A stretch of 64,000 nucleotides of DNA, taken from positions 1 to 64,000 of the forward strand of contig CAZUPD010000031.1 of the NCBI GenBank assembly GCA_964621785.1, given 5' to 3'. Both the position numbers and the translations under genes were made by a program. The notes beneath the pieces were generated by a model. It ran no database searches, had not been told where the DNA came from, and worked only from the letters and a program-made list of their open reading frames with translations. The DNA is from JACKDW01 sp964621785 (lineage in GTDB: Bacteria; Myxococcota_A; Polyangia; Nannocystales; Nannocystaceae). Below are positions 54,288-61,214 of the stretch, piece after piece. Every line of letters starts with the position of its first letter. The first letter of the stretch is position 1.

Positions 54288-54536
54288 TCAAGCACTCCCA
54301 CGAACCCGGCCGTAGACGTAGGGCACATGCAGTTCCGACGGTTCGGCCGTCGCCTGCTCGCAGATGGCGAGCACCGAACTGAGCTCCCGGACAGCGCACG
54401 GCGTCAACCGAATGGTCAGCGCTTGGAGGTGAAGATGGACCACACCACAGGAGCACAGCTCCGCAGTCGCCACCGGACCAGTCGCAATCACCTTGCGCGA
54501 GGATGGAGTACACGGGTTCGCCACGGGAGAAATCAT
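54288..54536 (-). CDS. Small Cys-containing protein, first gene behind a Fur-like box
   Basis: An 82-residue protein with the core ELCSCGVVHLHLQALTIRLT, a CxCG motif followed by an alternating His-rich strand and an amphipathic helix (AVRELSSVLAICEQA). Short proteins of this layout occur beside DUF3501 or iron genes; I cannot name a family with confidence. The CxC and HxH pairs could bind iron or another metal. The ATG at 54536 is only 8 bases past the Fur-like box with AGGG directly before it; a GTG four codons later would have AAGGGATGA at better spacing. Its TGA is followed at once by the DUF3501 GTG. Confidence 0.6.
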   Translation of the reverse strand: MISPVANPCTPSSRKVIATGPVATAELCSCGVVHLHLQALTIRLTPCAVRELSSVLAICEQATAEPSELHVPYVYGRVRGSA

Positions 54537-54543
54537 CCCTTAA

Positions 54544-54560
54544 TTGAAAAAGATTTTCAA
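54544..54560. promoter_or_regulatory. Fur-box-like palindrome heading the DUF3501/peroxiredoxin cluster
   Basis: TTGAAAAAGATTTTCAA, a near-perfect 7-3-7 palindrome with the same core as the boxes at 30841 and 44889, lies directly before the minus-strand small Cys gene. It is also within reach of the plus-strand gene at 54717. Confidence 0.8.
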
Positions 54561-54716
54561 TATCATTTAAATTAAGAAGCGAGATTATTTTCACATATAG
54601 CTGATAGAAGGCTGTGAACGACCATCTACAAGATCCCGGTCAAACCAGAAATTCTATTTTGAGATTTAGTTTCATTTAGAACCCTGCCTAAACTGATGTA
54701 TACACATCATGAACGC

Positions 54717-55199
54717 ATGATCACGCTACTCGATACGAACGTCCGCTGTTTTGTTTGCGCGAGCAACCCGACACCCGGCGAGTTGCAACTCGCGTTCTCG
54801 GCGGGCGTGTCTCCCGGCGTCCGCCGCCTCCGAATCGGGGACCGACTCGCGTTACCCGAGACGAGCGACGAGATCATCCTGCACCATTACTTTAAAGTCA
54901 GGTGTGGGACAAAGCCGCGCAAGCGCTTGGTACTCCTCGAACCGTGGATCTGTCCGCGGGGGTGTGACGACCCCGTGCGACGCAACGCAATCCGTGTCGT
55001 GTTTGAACACGAGAAGCTCACCGAGCGATGTCCCGTCGCATTCGAGGCCAGCGAGGTGCGCCTCGCCGACTTCGTCAAAGCAGAGTTCACACTCTGGCAC
55101 GCCCTGATTCCGATGCTGCTACGCCACGACAAAGACCTCGACGAAGATGAGGCAGCAGGATGGTCGGTCCGAGATATTTTTAATTGTATCTGCATGTAG
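54717..55199 (+). CDS. Protein of unknown function ending in a dispersed palindrome
   Basis: A 160-residue protein with no recognised family. It contains paired Cys (CFVCAS near the N-terminus, CPRGC in the middle) and a helical C-terminal half. An ATG at 54696 is also in frame, within a TGTATACACA motif; ATG 54717 (MITLLDTNVRCF) looks more natural, with no strong ribosome site for either. The final codons, encoding NCICM before TAG, are made by the palindrome TGTATCTGCA at 55185 placed in frame with its first base, which is unusual. The gene borders the repeat array. Confidence 0.5.
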   Translation: MITLLDTNVRCFVCASNPTPGELQLAFSAGVSPGVRRLRIGDRLALPETSDEIILHHYFKVRCGTKPRKRLVLLEPWICPRGCDDPVRRNAIRVVFEHEKLTERCPVAFEASEVRLADFVKAEFTLWHALIPMLLRHDKDLDEDEAAGWSVRDIFNCICM

Positions 55200-55208
55200 A
55201 TGTTGTCG

Positions 55209-55953
55209 AACTCACGCAGGGTGAGCTTCGATAGAGGCGCGGGCTCTGCCTCTGTCTACCCGAACACACGCAGATTGAGCTTCGATGGAGGCGCGGGGGG
55301 CTATTTTGGTCGAGATCCGGCCCAAAGAGGCGAGCTGTAGGCATCTACAGCTTCGCCGCGCAACTATCCGGCCATCGTCTCTATTTGCTTAAGCAACTTT
55401 ACTGGGCCCGTGAGCGCATCGACTGTCGTTACCTCGTACGCCCTCAAAACCCCACACCACCACCCCTACGATTCGCCGTGAAATCTTGGCCGAGAANNNN
55501 NNNNNNNNNNNNNNNNNNNNNNNNNNNNNNNNNNNNNNNNNNNNNNNNNNNNNNNNNNNNNNNNNNNNNNNNNNNNNNNNNNNNNNNNNNNNNNNNACGC
55601 CCGTAACGCTGACGATTGTTATCTCTCCCTACCCAAACGCCCGCAACAAAAATGCCTCAAAACCCCACACCACCACCCCTACGATTCGCCGTGAAATCTT
55701 GGCCGAGAAACGTGTCCGAAGCGGCGCCAGCTGTAGTCGGCTACTGCTGTGCCACTACCCAAACGCCCGTAACGCTGACGATTGTTATCTCTCCCTACCC
55801 AAACGCCCGCAACAAAATGCCTCAAAACCCCACACCACCACCCCTACGATTCGCGGTGAAATTTTGGCCGAGAAATGTGTCCGAAGCGGCGCCAGCTGTA
55901 GTCGGCTACTGCAAGCCGGTTCGGGCCGTTTCTCGGCCAAAATAGCCCGCGCA
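55209..55953. repeat. Non-coding repeat array with inverted ends around an assembly gap
   Basis: No gene is visible. A unit of about 165 bp recurs: the block CCCCACACCACC begins at 55450, 55663 and 55828, each followed by a near-identical stretch to TTGGCCGAGAAA (55490, 55700, 55870 areas) and AGCTGTAG. A degenerate copy (55300-55360) has the perfect hairpin AGCTGTAG-GCAT-CTACAGCT. The arms near 55290-55314 and 55931-55952 are inverted copies (GGCTATTTTGG against CCAAAATAGCC). A shorter direct repeat (TGAGCTTCGAT with GAGGCGCGGG) occurs at about 55220 and 55275. Layout does not fit CRISPR. It could be a structured RNA array or a non-autonomous mobile element. Confidence 0.7.
55497..55596. other. 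Assembly gap of 100 N within the repeat array
   Basis: The 100-N run is a scaffold placeholder. The repeat block spacing is 165 bases between the second and third copies but 213 between the first and second, including the 100 N, so the true gap should be about 52 bases or that plus whole repeat units. Confidence 0.95.
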
Positions 55954-56358
55954 CTACGTCAGGGTTAGACCCAGTATCTGCCGAACAATCTTGTGCACAA
56001 GCGGCGCCTGAATCGGCTTGGTAATGTATGCATTTGCACCTAAATCGAGTGCACGCTTGCGGTCTTCGGCGGCGCCTTCGGTCGTGATGATGATGATCGG
56101 CGTTTCTTTGTAGGTGCGATCGGCTCGCAGACGCTTCACCAGCTTCAGGCCGTCGAGGATGGGCATGTTGAGATCGGTGAGGATCAGGTCGTAGCGCTGT
56201 TGTGCGAGCTTTCGCAGCGCGTCCACCCCGTCGTCGGCCTCCGTCACTTGGAGCTCTTTGACGCGGGACAGTGCGAACACGATCATCTTTCGCATCGGTG
56301 GGCTGTCTTCGACCACCAACACGTTGAAACGGGAGTCTTTTGCGGATTGCTGCGTCAT
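55954..56358 (-). CDS. Single-domain response regulator, CheY-like
   Basis: A 134-residue receiver domain: acidic pair Glu17-Asp18 (VEDSPPMRKM), phosphoacceptor Asp62 (LILTDLNMPILDG), the Thr pair (IIIITTEG) and Lys (ITKPIQ). No output domain, so it should work as a phosphorylation relay or motor/target switch for the chemosensory operon. It overlaps the GAF protein gene by 4 bases and ends where the right arm of the repeat array begins. The TGCATTTGCA palindrome at 56029 lies at the codons for AYA before ITKP. Confidence 0.92.
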   Translation of the reverse strand: MTQQSAKDSRFNVLVVEDSPPMRKMIVFALSRVKELQVTEADDGVDALRKLAQQRYDLILTDLNMPILDGLKLVKRLRADRTYKETPIIIITTEGAAEDRKRALDLGANAYITKPIQAPLVHKIVRQILGLTLT

Positions 56359-57164
56359 GCGCCCACGAGGTGCTCTTCAACAGCGGAGCGGGTCAGGGGC
56401 GGGGCGTTGGAAAAAGCCCTTGCCCAGGCTGAATCCAATGCGATCCCCGCGTGTTCCGAGATCATGGCTAGCAAGCTGTAATCGTTATTTTCGAAAGATG
56501 TCTTCTGGGTCAGGAAGCCTTCGAGGCGGATCACCGACAACAGACGTTCGTCGCTGACCAGTGGGAGGTACATCATCGCGTCGTCATCGGTATAGGCCGG
56601 ATCACCTCGGCTCCAGGCCTTTGGTCGTACAAGTAATTTTTCGAGTGGCCCCCCCTGGAGCTCGACCTCTTCGGCAGACTCAACATCGCCGCCCTCTCGC
56701 ACCACCGGGAACAGCACCTTGCGTTCTTCGTCGACCACAAACACCGTGAACTTCCCGAGTCCGACGAAGTTGAGGAGGATTTCGGTGGCTGTCCGAATGA
56801 CCTCGTAAGGCTCTTTGTTGGCGTGGAACTGCAGACACGCCACGTACATCGCGGCGAGGTGGTAATTCTCTGTCTCGAGCTCTTCGATCCGGGCATTGAG
56901 CAGCGGGTAGCCAGCTTCGTCACCCCGTCCTTTGATCTCGGACTCGAGTTCGGCCACGCGTTGCATGAGGTGCTCGACGACACTTGCCGGTGCAATCTCT
57001 GGTGCACTCTCACTCGACGGTGCAGCTGCATTGAGCTCGCGACGCAGACGTTCGTTTTCGAGGATCAGCTGGCGAACGAAAATCTCGCCATGGCCGAAGA
57101 ACTCCTGCAAAAACGCCTCAGTCTTGTTCTGGAGGTTTTTCCGGCCCGAGTCCTTCACACCCAT
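56355..57164 (-). CDS. GAF-domain coiled-coil protein of the chemosensory operon
   Basis: A 269-residue protein: N-terminal helix and coiled coil (ILENERLRRELNAA, HLMQRVAELESEIK, RIEELETENYHL), then a GAF-type sensor domain (about 115-255, IRTATEILLNFVGLGKFTVFVV, MYLPLVSDERLLSVIRLEGFL). No histidine kinase or output domain. It could sense a small ligand or the redox state and signal through the adjacent CheY-like protein. The 4-base overlap with that gene and its place after cheB (141-base gap) suggest one operon. Confidence 0.8.
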   Translation of the reverse strand: MGVKDSGRKNLQNKTEAFLQEFFGHGEIFVRQLILENERLRRELNAAAPSSESAPEIAPASVVEHLMQRVAELESEIKGRGDEAGYPLLNARIEELETENYHLAAMYVACLQFHANKEPYEVIRTATEILLNFVGLGKFTVFVVDEERKVLFPVVREGGDVESAEEVELQGGPLEKLLVRPKAWSRGDPAYTDDDAMMYLPLVSDERLLSVIRLEGFLTQKTSFENNDYSLLAMISEHAGIALDSAWARAFSNAPPLTRSAVEEHLVGA

Positions 57165-57305
57165 CGCTCCTAAACCATATCACACACAACACCTAGCTCG
57201 GATCGCGGACGGAGTCCGTGACGGCGGTGACCAAGGGCACGCGTTGGCGTCCATGACCTTCGCCCGCTCGATCGGTCGCTCGTTTGTGCGTCTGTCTGAC
57301 ATACG

Positions 57306-58526
57306 TTACTTCGCCTGCACAGGCGCCCGCAGTCGCGCGGCGAATCTCGCTATCGCGTCGGGCAACGCTTCGATACTCAAAACCTCGCTGGCAACTCCTG
57401 CATCGACCACAGACTTGGGCATGCCCGGCATGACCGCACTCGCCGGATTTTCGGCGAGCACCACGGCTCCGTGACGCGCGGCAAACACAGCACCCTCGCA
57501 ACCATCGGACCCCATCCCAGTGAGGACGACCGTACACAGACGCGAGCCGTAGACCTTGGCTGCCGAACGGAACAGCGCATCACCAGACGGGGTGATCTTG
57601 GCCATTTCACCGGGTCCGGGCGGATCGGGAGCTCGGACCTGGATCGCTACGCTTTGGTCGCTGCGGCGTGCGACGACCAAGTTGGCCGCACCTGGTGCGA
57701 CATAGACGTGACCCGACGCCACTGTCTGTGCATCTTCGGCTTCGGCGACCTCCATCGAGCTCAGTTTGTTGAGGCGTCGCGCAAAAGCTCGCGTAAACCG
57801 CGCGGGCATATGTTGCGCCAACAAAATTGCAATGGGTAGATCGCCTGCGAGTTCTCCGAGCAGTTGTTGGATCGCCGGGGGCCCTCCGGTCGAGGCCGCG
57901 ATCGCGACCACCCCCCACGGCGGCTCTCCGGACATGGGCTCGGCCACGACCTGTTCGGGCTCGGGCGTGGGACTCGCCGCGAACTTGGTCAGCACTTCTT
58001 CGATCGGGCCGTCGGGTATCGCCACCAGCTCGCGGGTCCGCCGAGCATCTCGTTGTAGGCGCAATGATTGCGCCCGCAGTTGCAGGCGCACCGCGTGGAG
58101 CCGACTGACGACACGGATTTTTTGTACGAGCTCGGCCTGGATCTCACGCAACTCCGGCCCGATGTGGCGCACCGGTTTGGCCAAGAAATCCATCGCTCCG
58201 AGCTCGAGTGCACGAAACACATTCTCCCGCTGGCTGTGGCCCGAGATCACGATCACCGGCATCGGTCGGCGCGACATCAACAACCGCAAAAACGAAAACC
58301 CGTCCATCTCCGGCATCTCGAGGTCGAGGGTGATGACATCGGGTTCTAAATCAAACGCGAGTTGCAACGCTTCGCGCCCGTCGGCCGCCCGCCCAACCAC
58401 TTCGACCCCGCTGTCTGATTCGAGCATCGAGGTGATCGTCTGACGGTTGTAGGCCGAGTCGTCGACGACCAACACCCTCAGCAGGGACTTGTCGGGACGA
58501 CGACGGGTGGTGGTCAGACGGTTCAT
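57306..58526 (-). CDS. cheB: Chemotaxis protein-glutamate methylesterase CheB
   Basis: A 406-residue CheB: receiver domain at 15-130 (VVDDSAYNRQT, Asp68 in ITLDLEMPEMDG) and a C-terminal methylesterase domain with the catalytic Ser in IAASTGGPPA, His in AQHMPARFT and Asp in GMGSDGCEGA. Phosphorylation of the receiver releases the esterase, which demethylates chemoreceptors and opposes CheR. The inter-domain linker is longer than usual. It starts 23 bases after the cheR stop. Confidence 0.95.
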   Translation of the reverse strand: MNRLTTTRRRPDKSLLRVLVVDDSAYNRQTITSMLESDSGVEVVGRAADGREALQLAFDLEPDVITLDLEMPEMDGFSFLRLLMSRRPMPVIVISGHSQRENVFRALELGAMDFLAKPVRHIGPELREIQAELVQKIRVVSRLHAVRLQLRAQSLRLQRDARRTRELVAIPDGPIEEVLTKFAASPTPEPEQVVAEPMSGEPPWGVVAIAASTGGPPAIQQLLGELAGDLPIAILLAQHMPARFTRAFARRLNKLSSMEVAEAEDAQTVASGHVYVAPGAANLVVARRSDQSVAIQVRAPDPPGPGEMAKITPSGDALFRSAAKVYGSRLCTVVLTGMGSDGCEGAVFAARHGAVVLAENPASAVMPGMPKSVVDAGVASEVLSIEALPDAIARFAARLRAPVQAK

Positions 58527-58549
58527 GGTTCGTTGCAGATACAGTGAAT

Positions 58550-59410
58550 CTAAACCAGGGGACGGCGGTAGACGAGGTCTTTTTCGAGATGGACGTGTTC
58601 GAACCGCGTGGCCGTGCTCAGCAAACTCTCGGAGTGCCCGAGGAGGAGATATCCGCCAGGCGCGAGCCTATCGTAAAACGCCTCCACGATTTGGTTGCGC
58701 GCCGCCCCGGACAGGTACATCAACACGTTGCGACAGAAGATGGCATCGACGGCACCCACCGTCGCGCACTGGGACTCCCGCACCAAGTTGAGTTGACGGA
58801 ACGTACACAGGCGGCGGATCGTGTCGCACACGCGGTACCCGTCGGGATCCGCCTCAAAGTACCGCAGCTTGAGTGCCGCCCGAGTGGTGCGAAAACTCGA
58901 TGCCCCGTAGACACCCCGCTTGGCCTGGGCCAACACCTTGCGACTGAGATCTGTGCCGAGCACGCGCACATTCCAATCGTCGAGGTTCTCCTGTTCCCGC
59001 ACCAACATCGCGATGGTGTAGGCCTCTTCCCCGGTGGAACACCCGGCACTCCAAAACACCAACGAGCGACGGGCCGACAGACGGTCGACCAACGCCGGCA
59101 ACACCTGGTTGCAAAACCCGTCGAGCTGGAACTGCTCGCGAAAGAAGTAGGTCTCGTGCGTGGTGATCCGTTCGACAAATAAGTCGAGTTCCTCGTCGCC
59201 ACAGGGGTCGAAGCGCAACAGATGGTAGTAGTCCAAAAACCGGGCGAGGTTGAGCTCGCGCAGCCGTGGACCCAACCGGCGCTCGAGGAAAAAACCGTCG
59301 TTGACCCCGGTCGACAGGCCACAGTGGTCGTGGACCAATTCTCGCAGGAGGCGAACTTCTTCGTCGGTGATCGGCACTCGACTCGGTTCGTCGCCGCTTG
59401 TCTGTGTCAC
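58550..59410 (-). CDS. cheR: Chemoreceptor methyltransferase CheR
   Basis: A 286-residue CheR with the N-terminal all-helical domain (LRELVHDHCGLSTG, LGPRLRELNLARFLDYY) and the SAM-dependent methyltransferase domain (FWSAGCSTGEEAYTIAML, VLGTDLSRKVL, IFCRNVLMYLSGAARNQIVE). It methylates glutamates of chemoreceptors. The GTG start overlaps the upstream receiver-gene stop as GTGA. Since no receptor gene is in the window, the substrate must be encoded elsewhere. Confidence 0.95.
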   Translation of the reverse strand: MTQTSGDEPSRVPITDEEVRLLRELVHDHCGLSTGVNDGFFLERRLGPRLRELNLARFLDYYHLLRFDPCGDEELDLFVERITTHETYFFREQFQLDGFCNQVLPALVDRLSARRSLVFWSAGCSTGEEAYTIAMLVREQENLDDWNVRVLGTDLSRKVLAQAKRGVYGASSFRTTRAALKLRYFEADPDGYRVCDTIRRLCTFRQLNLVRESQCATVGAVDAIFCRNVLMYLSGAARNQIVEAFYDRLAPGGYLLLGHSESLLSTATRFEHVHLEKDLVYRRPLV

Positions 59411-60153
59411 CCCCGCTCCTGGTGTGACAGGCCAAAGCCGGCCATCAGGCGGACAAATGCATGGTTCACAGCCTCACCCGCAGCCTCGCCCACCGCCTGG
59501 GCGTGGCGCATCTGGGCCTCGCGCAAGTCGCCTTCGAGCCCGAGCCGTGCCTGTTCGATCGAGTTGGCGTTGAGCACCCGATCGGCGTTGCTGAGGACGA
59601 GGTCGGCGACCAGTAGATCGGCGATCCGTTCGGGCGCTTCGGGAGTTGTCTCTTCGGACATGTCATCCTCGAGCATCGACCACATCACAGCTTCGGATTG
59701 GGCCTCGCCGGGCGGACCGTAGAGGTCGCTGCCCAACAGCCGCCACAACTTGCTCGGCAACTCTTCGCCGAGGCGATAGATCTCGACGTAATCGTCGGCG
59801 CCGTACAACCGCGATGGCCTGCGCTTGTAACTCGATCGTCGAAACACGGTGGCGACTAGGATCACGGCGGCGATCGGCGGCGTCAGTCCGGTCTTGGCAA
59901 GTGCACATAACTCGTAACTCGGCGTTCCCGGCATCGCCACGTCAAGGACCAGACCGTCGAACGGCTCATTGCGCAGCAACTGTTCGACCTCGTCGCCATC
60001 GTTCGCACACTCGACTTCAAAACCGTAGATCGCCAACACCCGACGCACGGCTTCACTGATCCCCGCACGTTCGTGGGCGACCAACACTCGCGGCCGTCGC
60101 TGGCGGGTGACCACCACGGAGGAATCGATGTCGGTCTGCGGCTTTGTGTTCAT
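59407..60153 (-). CDS. Receiver-domain protein with a degenerate acidic pocket
   Basis: A 248-residue protein. The N-terminal half folds as a receiver domain with Asp71 in VLDVAMPG, but the acidic pair at the end of strand 1 is replaced by His27-Glu28 (VAHERAG), so metal binding and phosphorylation may be impaired. The second half has no recognised output domain and includes a helical segment (EAPERIADLLVADLVLSNA). It could be a phospho-sink or docking protein of the operon. The ATG at 60153 has GGGGAAG about 6 bases upstream; the GTG at 60156 is adjacent. It overlaps cheR by 4 bases. Confidence 0.75.
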   Translation of the reverse strand: MNTKPQTDIDSSVVVTRQRRPRVLVAHERAGISEAVRRVLAIYGFEVECANDGDEVEQLLRNEPFDGLVLDVAMPGTPSYELCALAKTGLTPPIAAVILVATVFRRSSYKRRPSRLYGADDYVEIYRLGEELPSKLWRLLGSDLYGPPGEAQSEAVMWSMLEDDMSEETTPEAPERIADLLVADLVLSNADRVLNANSIEQARLGLEGDLREAQMRHAQAVGEAAGEAVNHAFVRLMAGFGLSHQERG

Positions 60154-60156
60154 CAC

Positions 60157-60654
60157 CTACTTCCCCCTGGACGCCACGAGTAGCGCTTCGAGGTTGAGTA
60201 GGAACACCATGTCATCTCCGACCCGACAGACCCCACTAAACATGTCCTCTGTCGTCATTGTATGCGAAGCCGGGCGCAACATCGATGGGGCTGGGCGCAC
60301 CGCTGTCGGCGCAACGCGCAATTCCCCGAGCACGCGGTCGACCTTGAGCCCCGCGATCCGCCCGCTCACGCTGACGATGATGAGCTTGTTGAGGCGGTCG
60401 AGCTCGGGGTCGATTTCGGTGCCAAACCGCCGCCGAAGGTCGACCACCGGGATGACGACCCCGCGCAGGGCAATGACTCCTTCGACGATATCCGGGGCGT
60501 GGGGTACCGGACGCACCGGATAGGGCTTGGCCTGGATGACCTCCTTGATGCGCATGATCTCGATACCGTACAGGCCGCTGCCGACGTAAAACCCCGCGAG
60601 CTTGAGCGCCTCGTCACTGTCGGTTTGGAAGGTTTTGTGGTCCTTGGTAGTCAC
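60157..60654 (-). CDS. cheW: CheW-like coupling protein (second of two)
   Basis: A 165-residue CheW with the usual SH3-like double domain: LAGFYVGSGLYGIEIMRIKEV, VEGVIALRGVVIPVVDLRRRFG and KLIIVSVSGRIAGLKVDRV. It links receptors to CheA. It starts at the GTG at 60654, which overlaps the stop of the first CheW gene (GTGA); the longer open frame upstream to 60918 has no conserved sequence. The two CheW proteins differ, so they may serve different receptors. Confidence 0.9.
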   Translation of the reverse strand: MTTKDHKTFQTDSDEALKLAGFYVGSGLYGIEIMRIKEVIQAKPYPVRPVPHAPDIVEGVIALRGVVIPVVDLRRRFGTEIDPELDRLNKLIIVSVSGRIAGLKVDRVLGELRVAPTAVRPAPSMLRPASHTMTTEDMFSGVCRVGDDMVFLLNLEALLVASRGK

Positions 60655-61214
60655 AACACCCCCCCCTCGTCGAATCCGCCGCAGACAAAATCCGCCGGGT
60701 CGAGGACCTCTGCGAGATCGAGCACAATCACGATTTCGTTGTTGTGGCGACCGAGCCCGCGGATGTAATCGGCGCGCGCGCCCGAGATCCCACCGGGCCG
60801 CTCTTCCATACTCTCGGGCGGAATCCGAACCACATCGCGAACTTCGTCGACCACCAATCCGTAGGGCTCGTCTTTGTGCAGGACGATCAACACCCGGGCC
60901 GTGCGTTCGCGGGCGCATGTCCCGAGGCGCAGGCGCGTAGCGAGATCGATCACCGGCATGACACGCCCGCGGACATTGCCGATCCCGATCAAAAAGTCGG
61001 CGGTGCGTGGAACATGTGTCGTGTCAAACAGTTTGCTGATCTCTTCGATCTCGTGGATCGAAATGGCGTAGAGCTCATTGGTCACGCGGAAGGCGACGTA
61101 CTGGCGCAGGTCCTGGCGAACCTCGCGTTTGTAGCCGTGTTCGTAGTCCTCGTCGGTCGCCACCGCCTCGCCACTGCGCAACAGCGCCTGCCACAGGTCT
61201 TCTTGTTCGGCCAC
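60651..61214 (-). CDS. cheW: CheW-like coupling protein (first of two)
   Basis: A 187-residue CheW with an N-terminal extension of about 35 acidic residues, then LRQYVAFRVTNELYAISIHEIEEI, FLIGIGNVRGRVMPVIDLATRL, RVLIVLHKDEPYGLVVDEV and IRGLGRHNNEIVIVLDLAEVL. It begins with GTG at 61214 and shares one base with the cheA stop (TAGTG), a strong sign of coupled translation. Its function is to connect chemoreceptors with CheA. Confidence 0.92.
   Translation of the reverse strand: MAEQEDLWQALLRSGEAVATDEDYEHGYKREVRQDLRQYVAFRVTNELYAISIHEIEEISKLFDTTHVPRTADFLIGIGNVRGRVMPVIDLATRLRLGTCARERTARVLIVLHKDEPYGLVVDEVRDVVRIPPESMEERPGGISGARADYIRGLGRHNNEIVIVLDLAEVLDPADFVCGGFDEGGVL

Noticed and set aside
55440..55880. 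Possible CRISPR array
   Set aside because: Repeats are about 165 bp, not 21-40 bp with unique spacers, and no cas gene is nearby.
57021..57030. TGCAGCTGCA as a strong member of the palindrome family
   Set aside because: It matches the pattern and is counted, but it is GC-richer than the others and could be a chance occurrence, so I place no weight on it alone.
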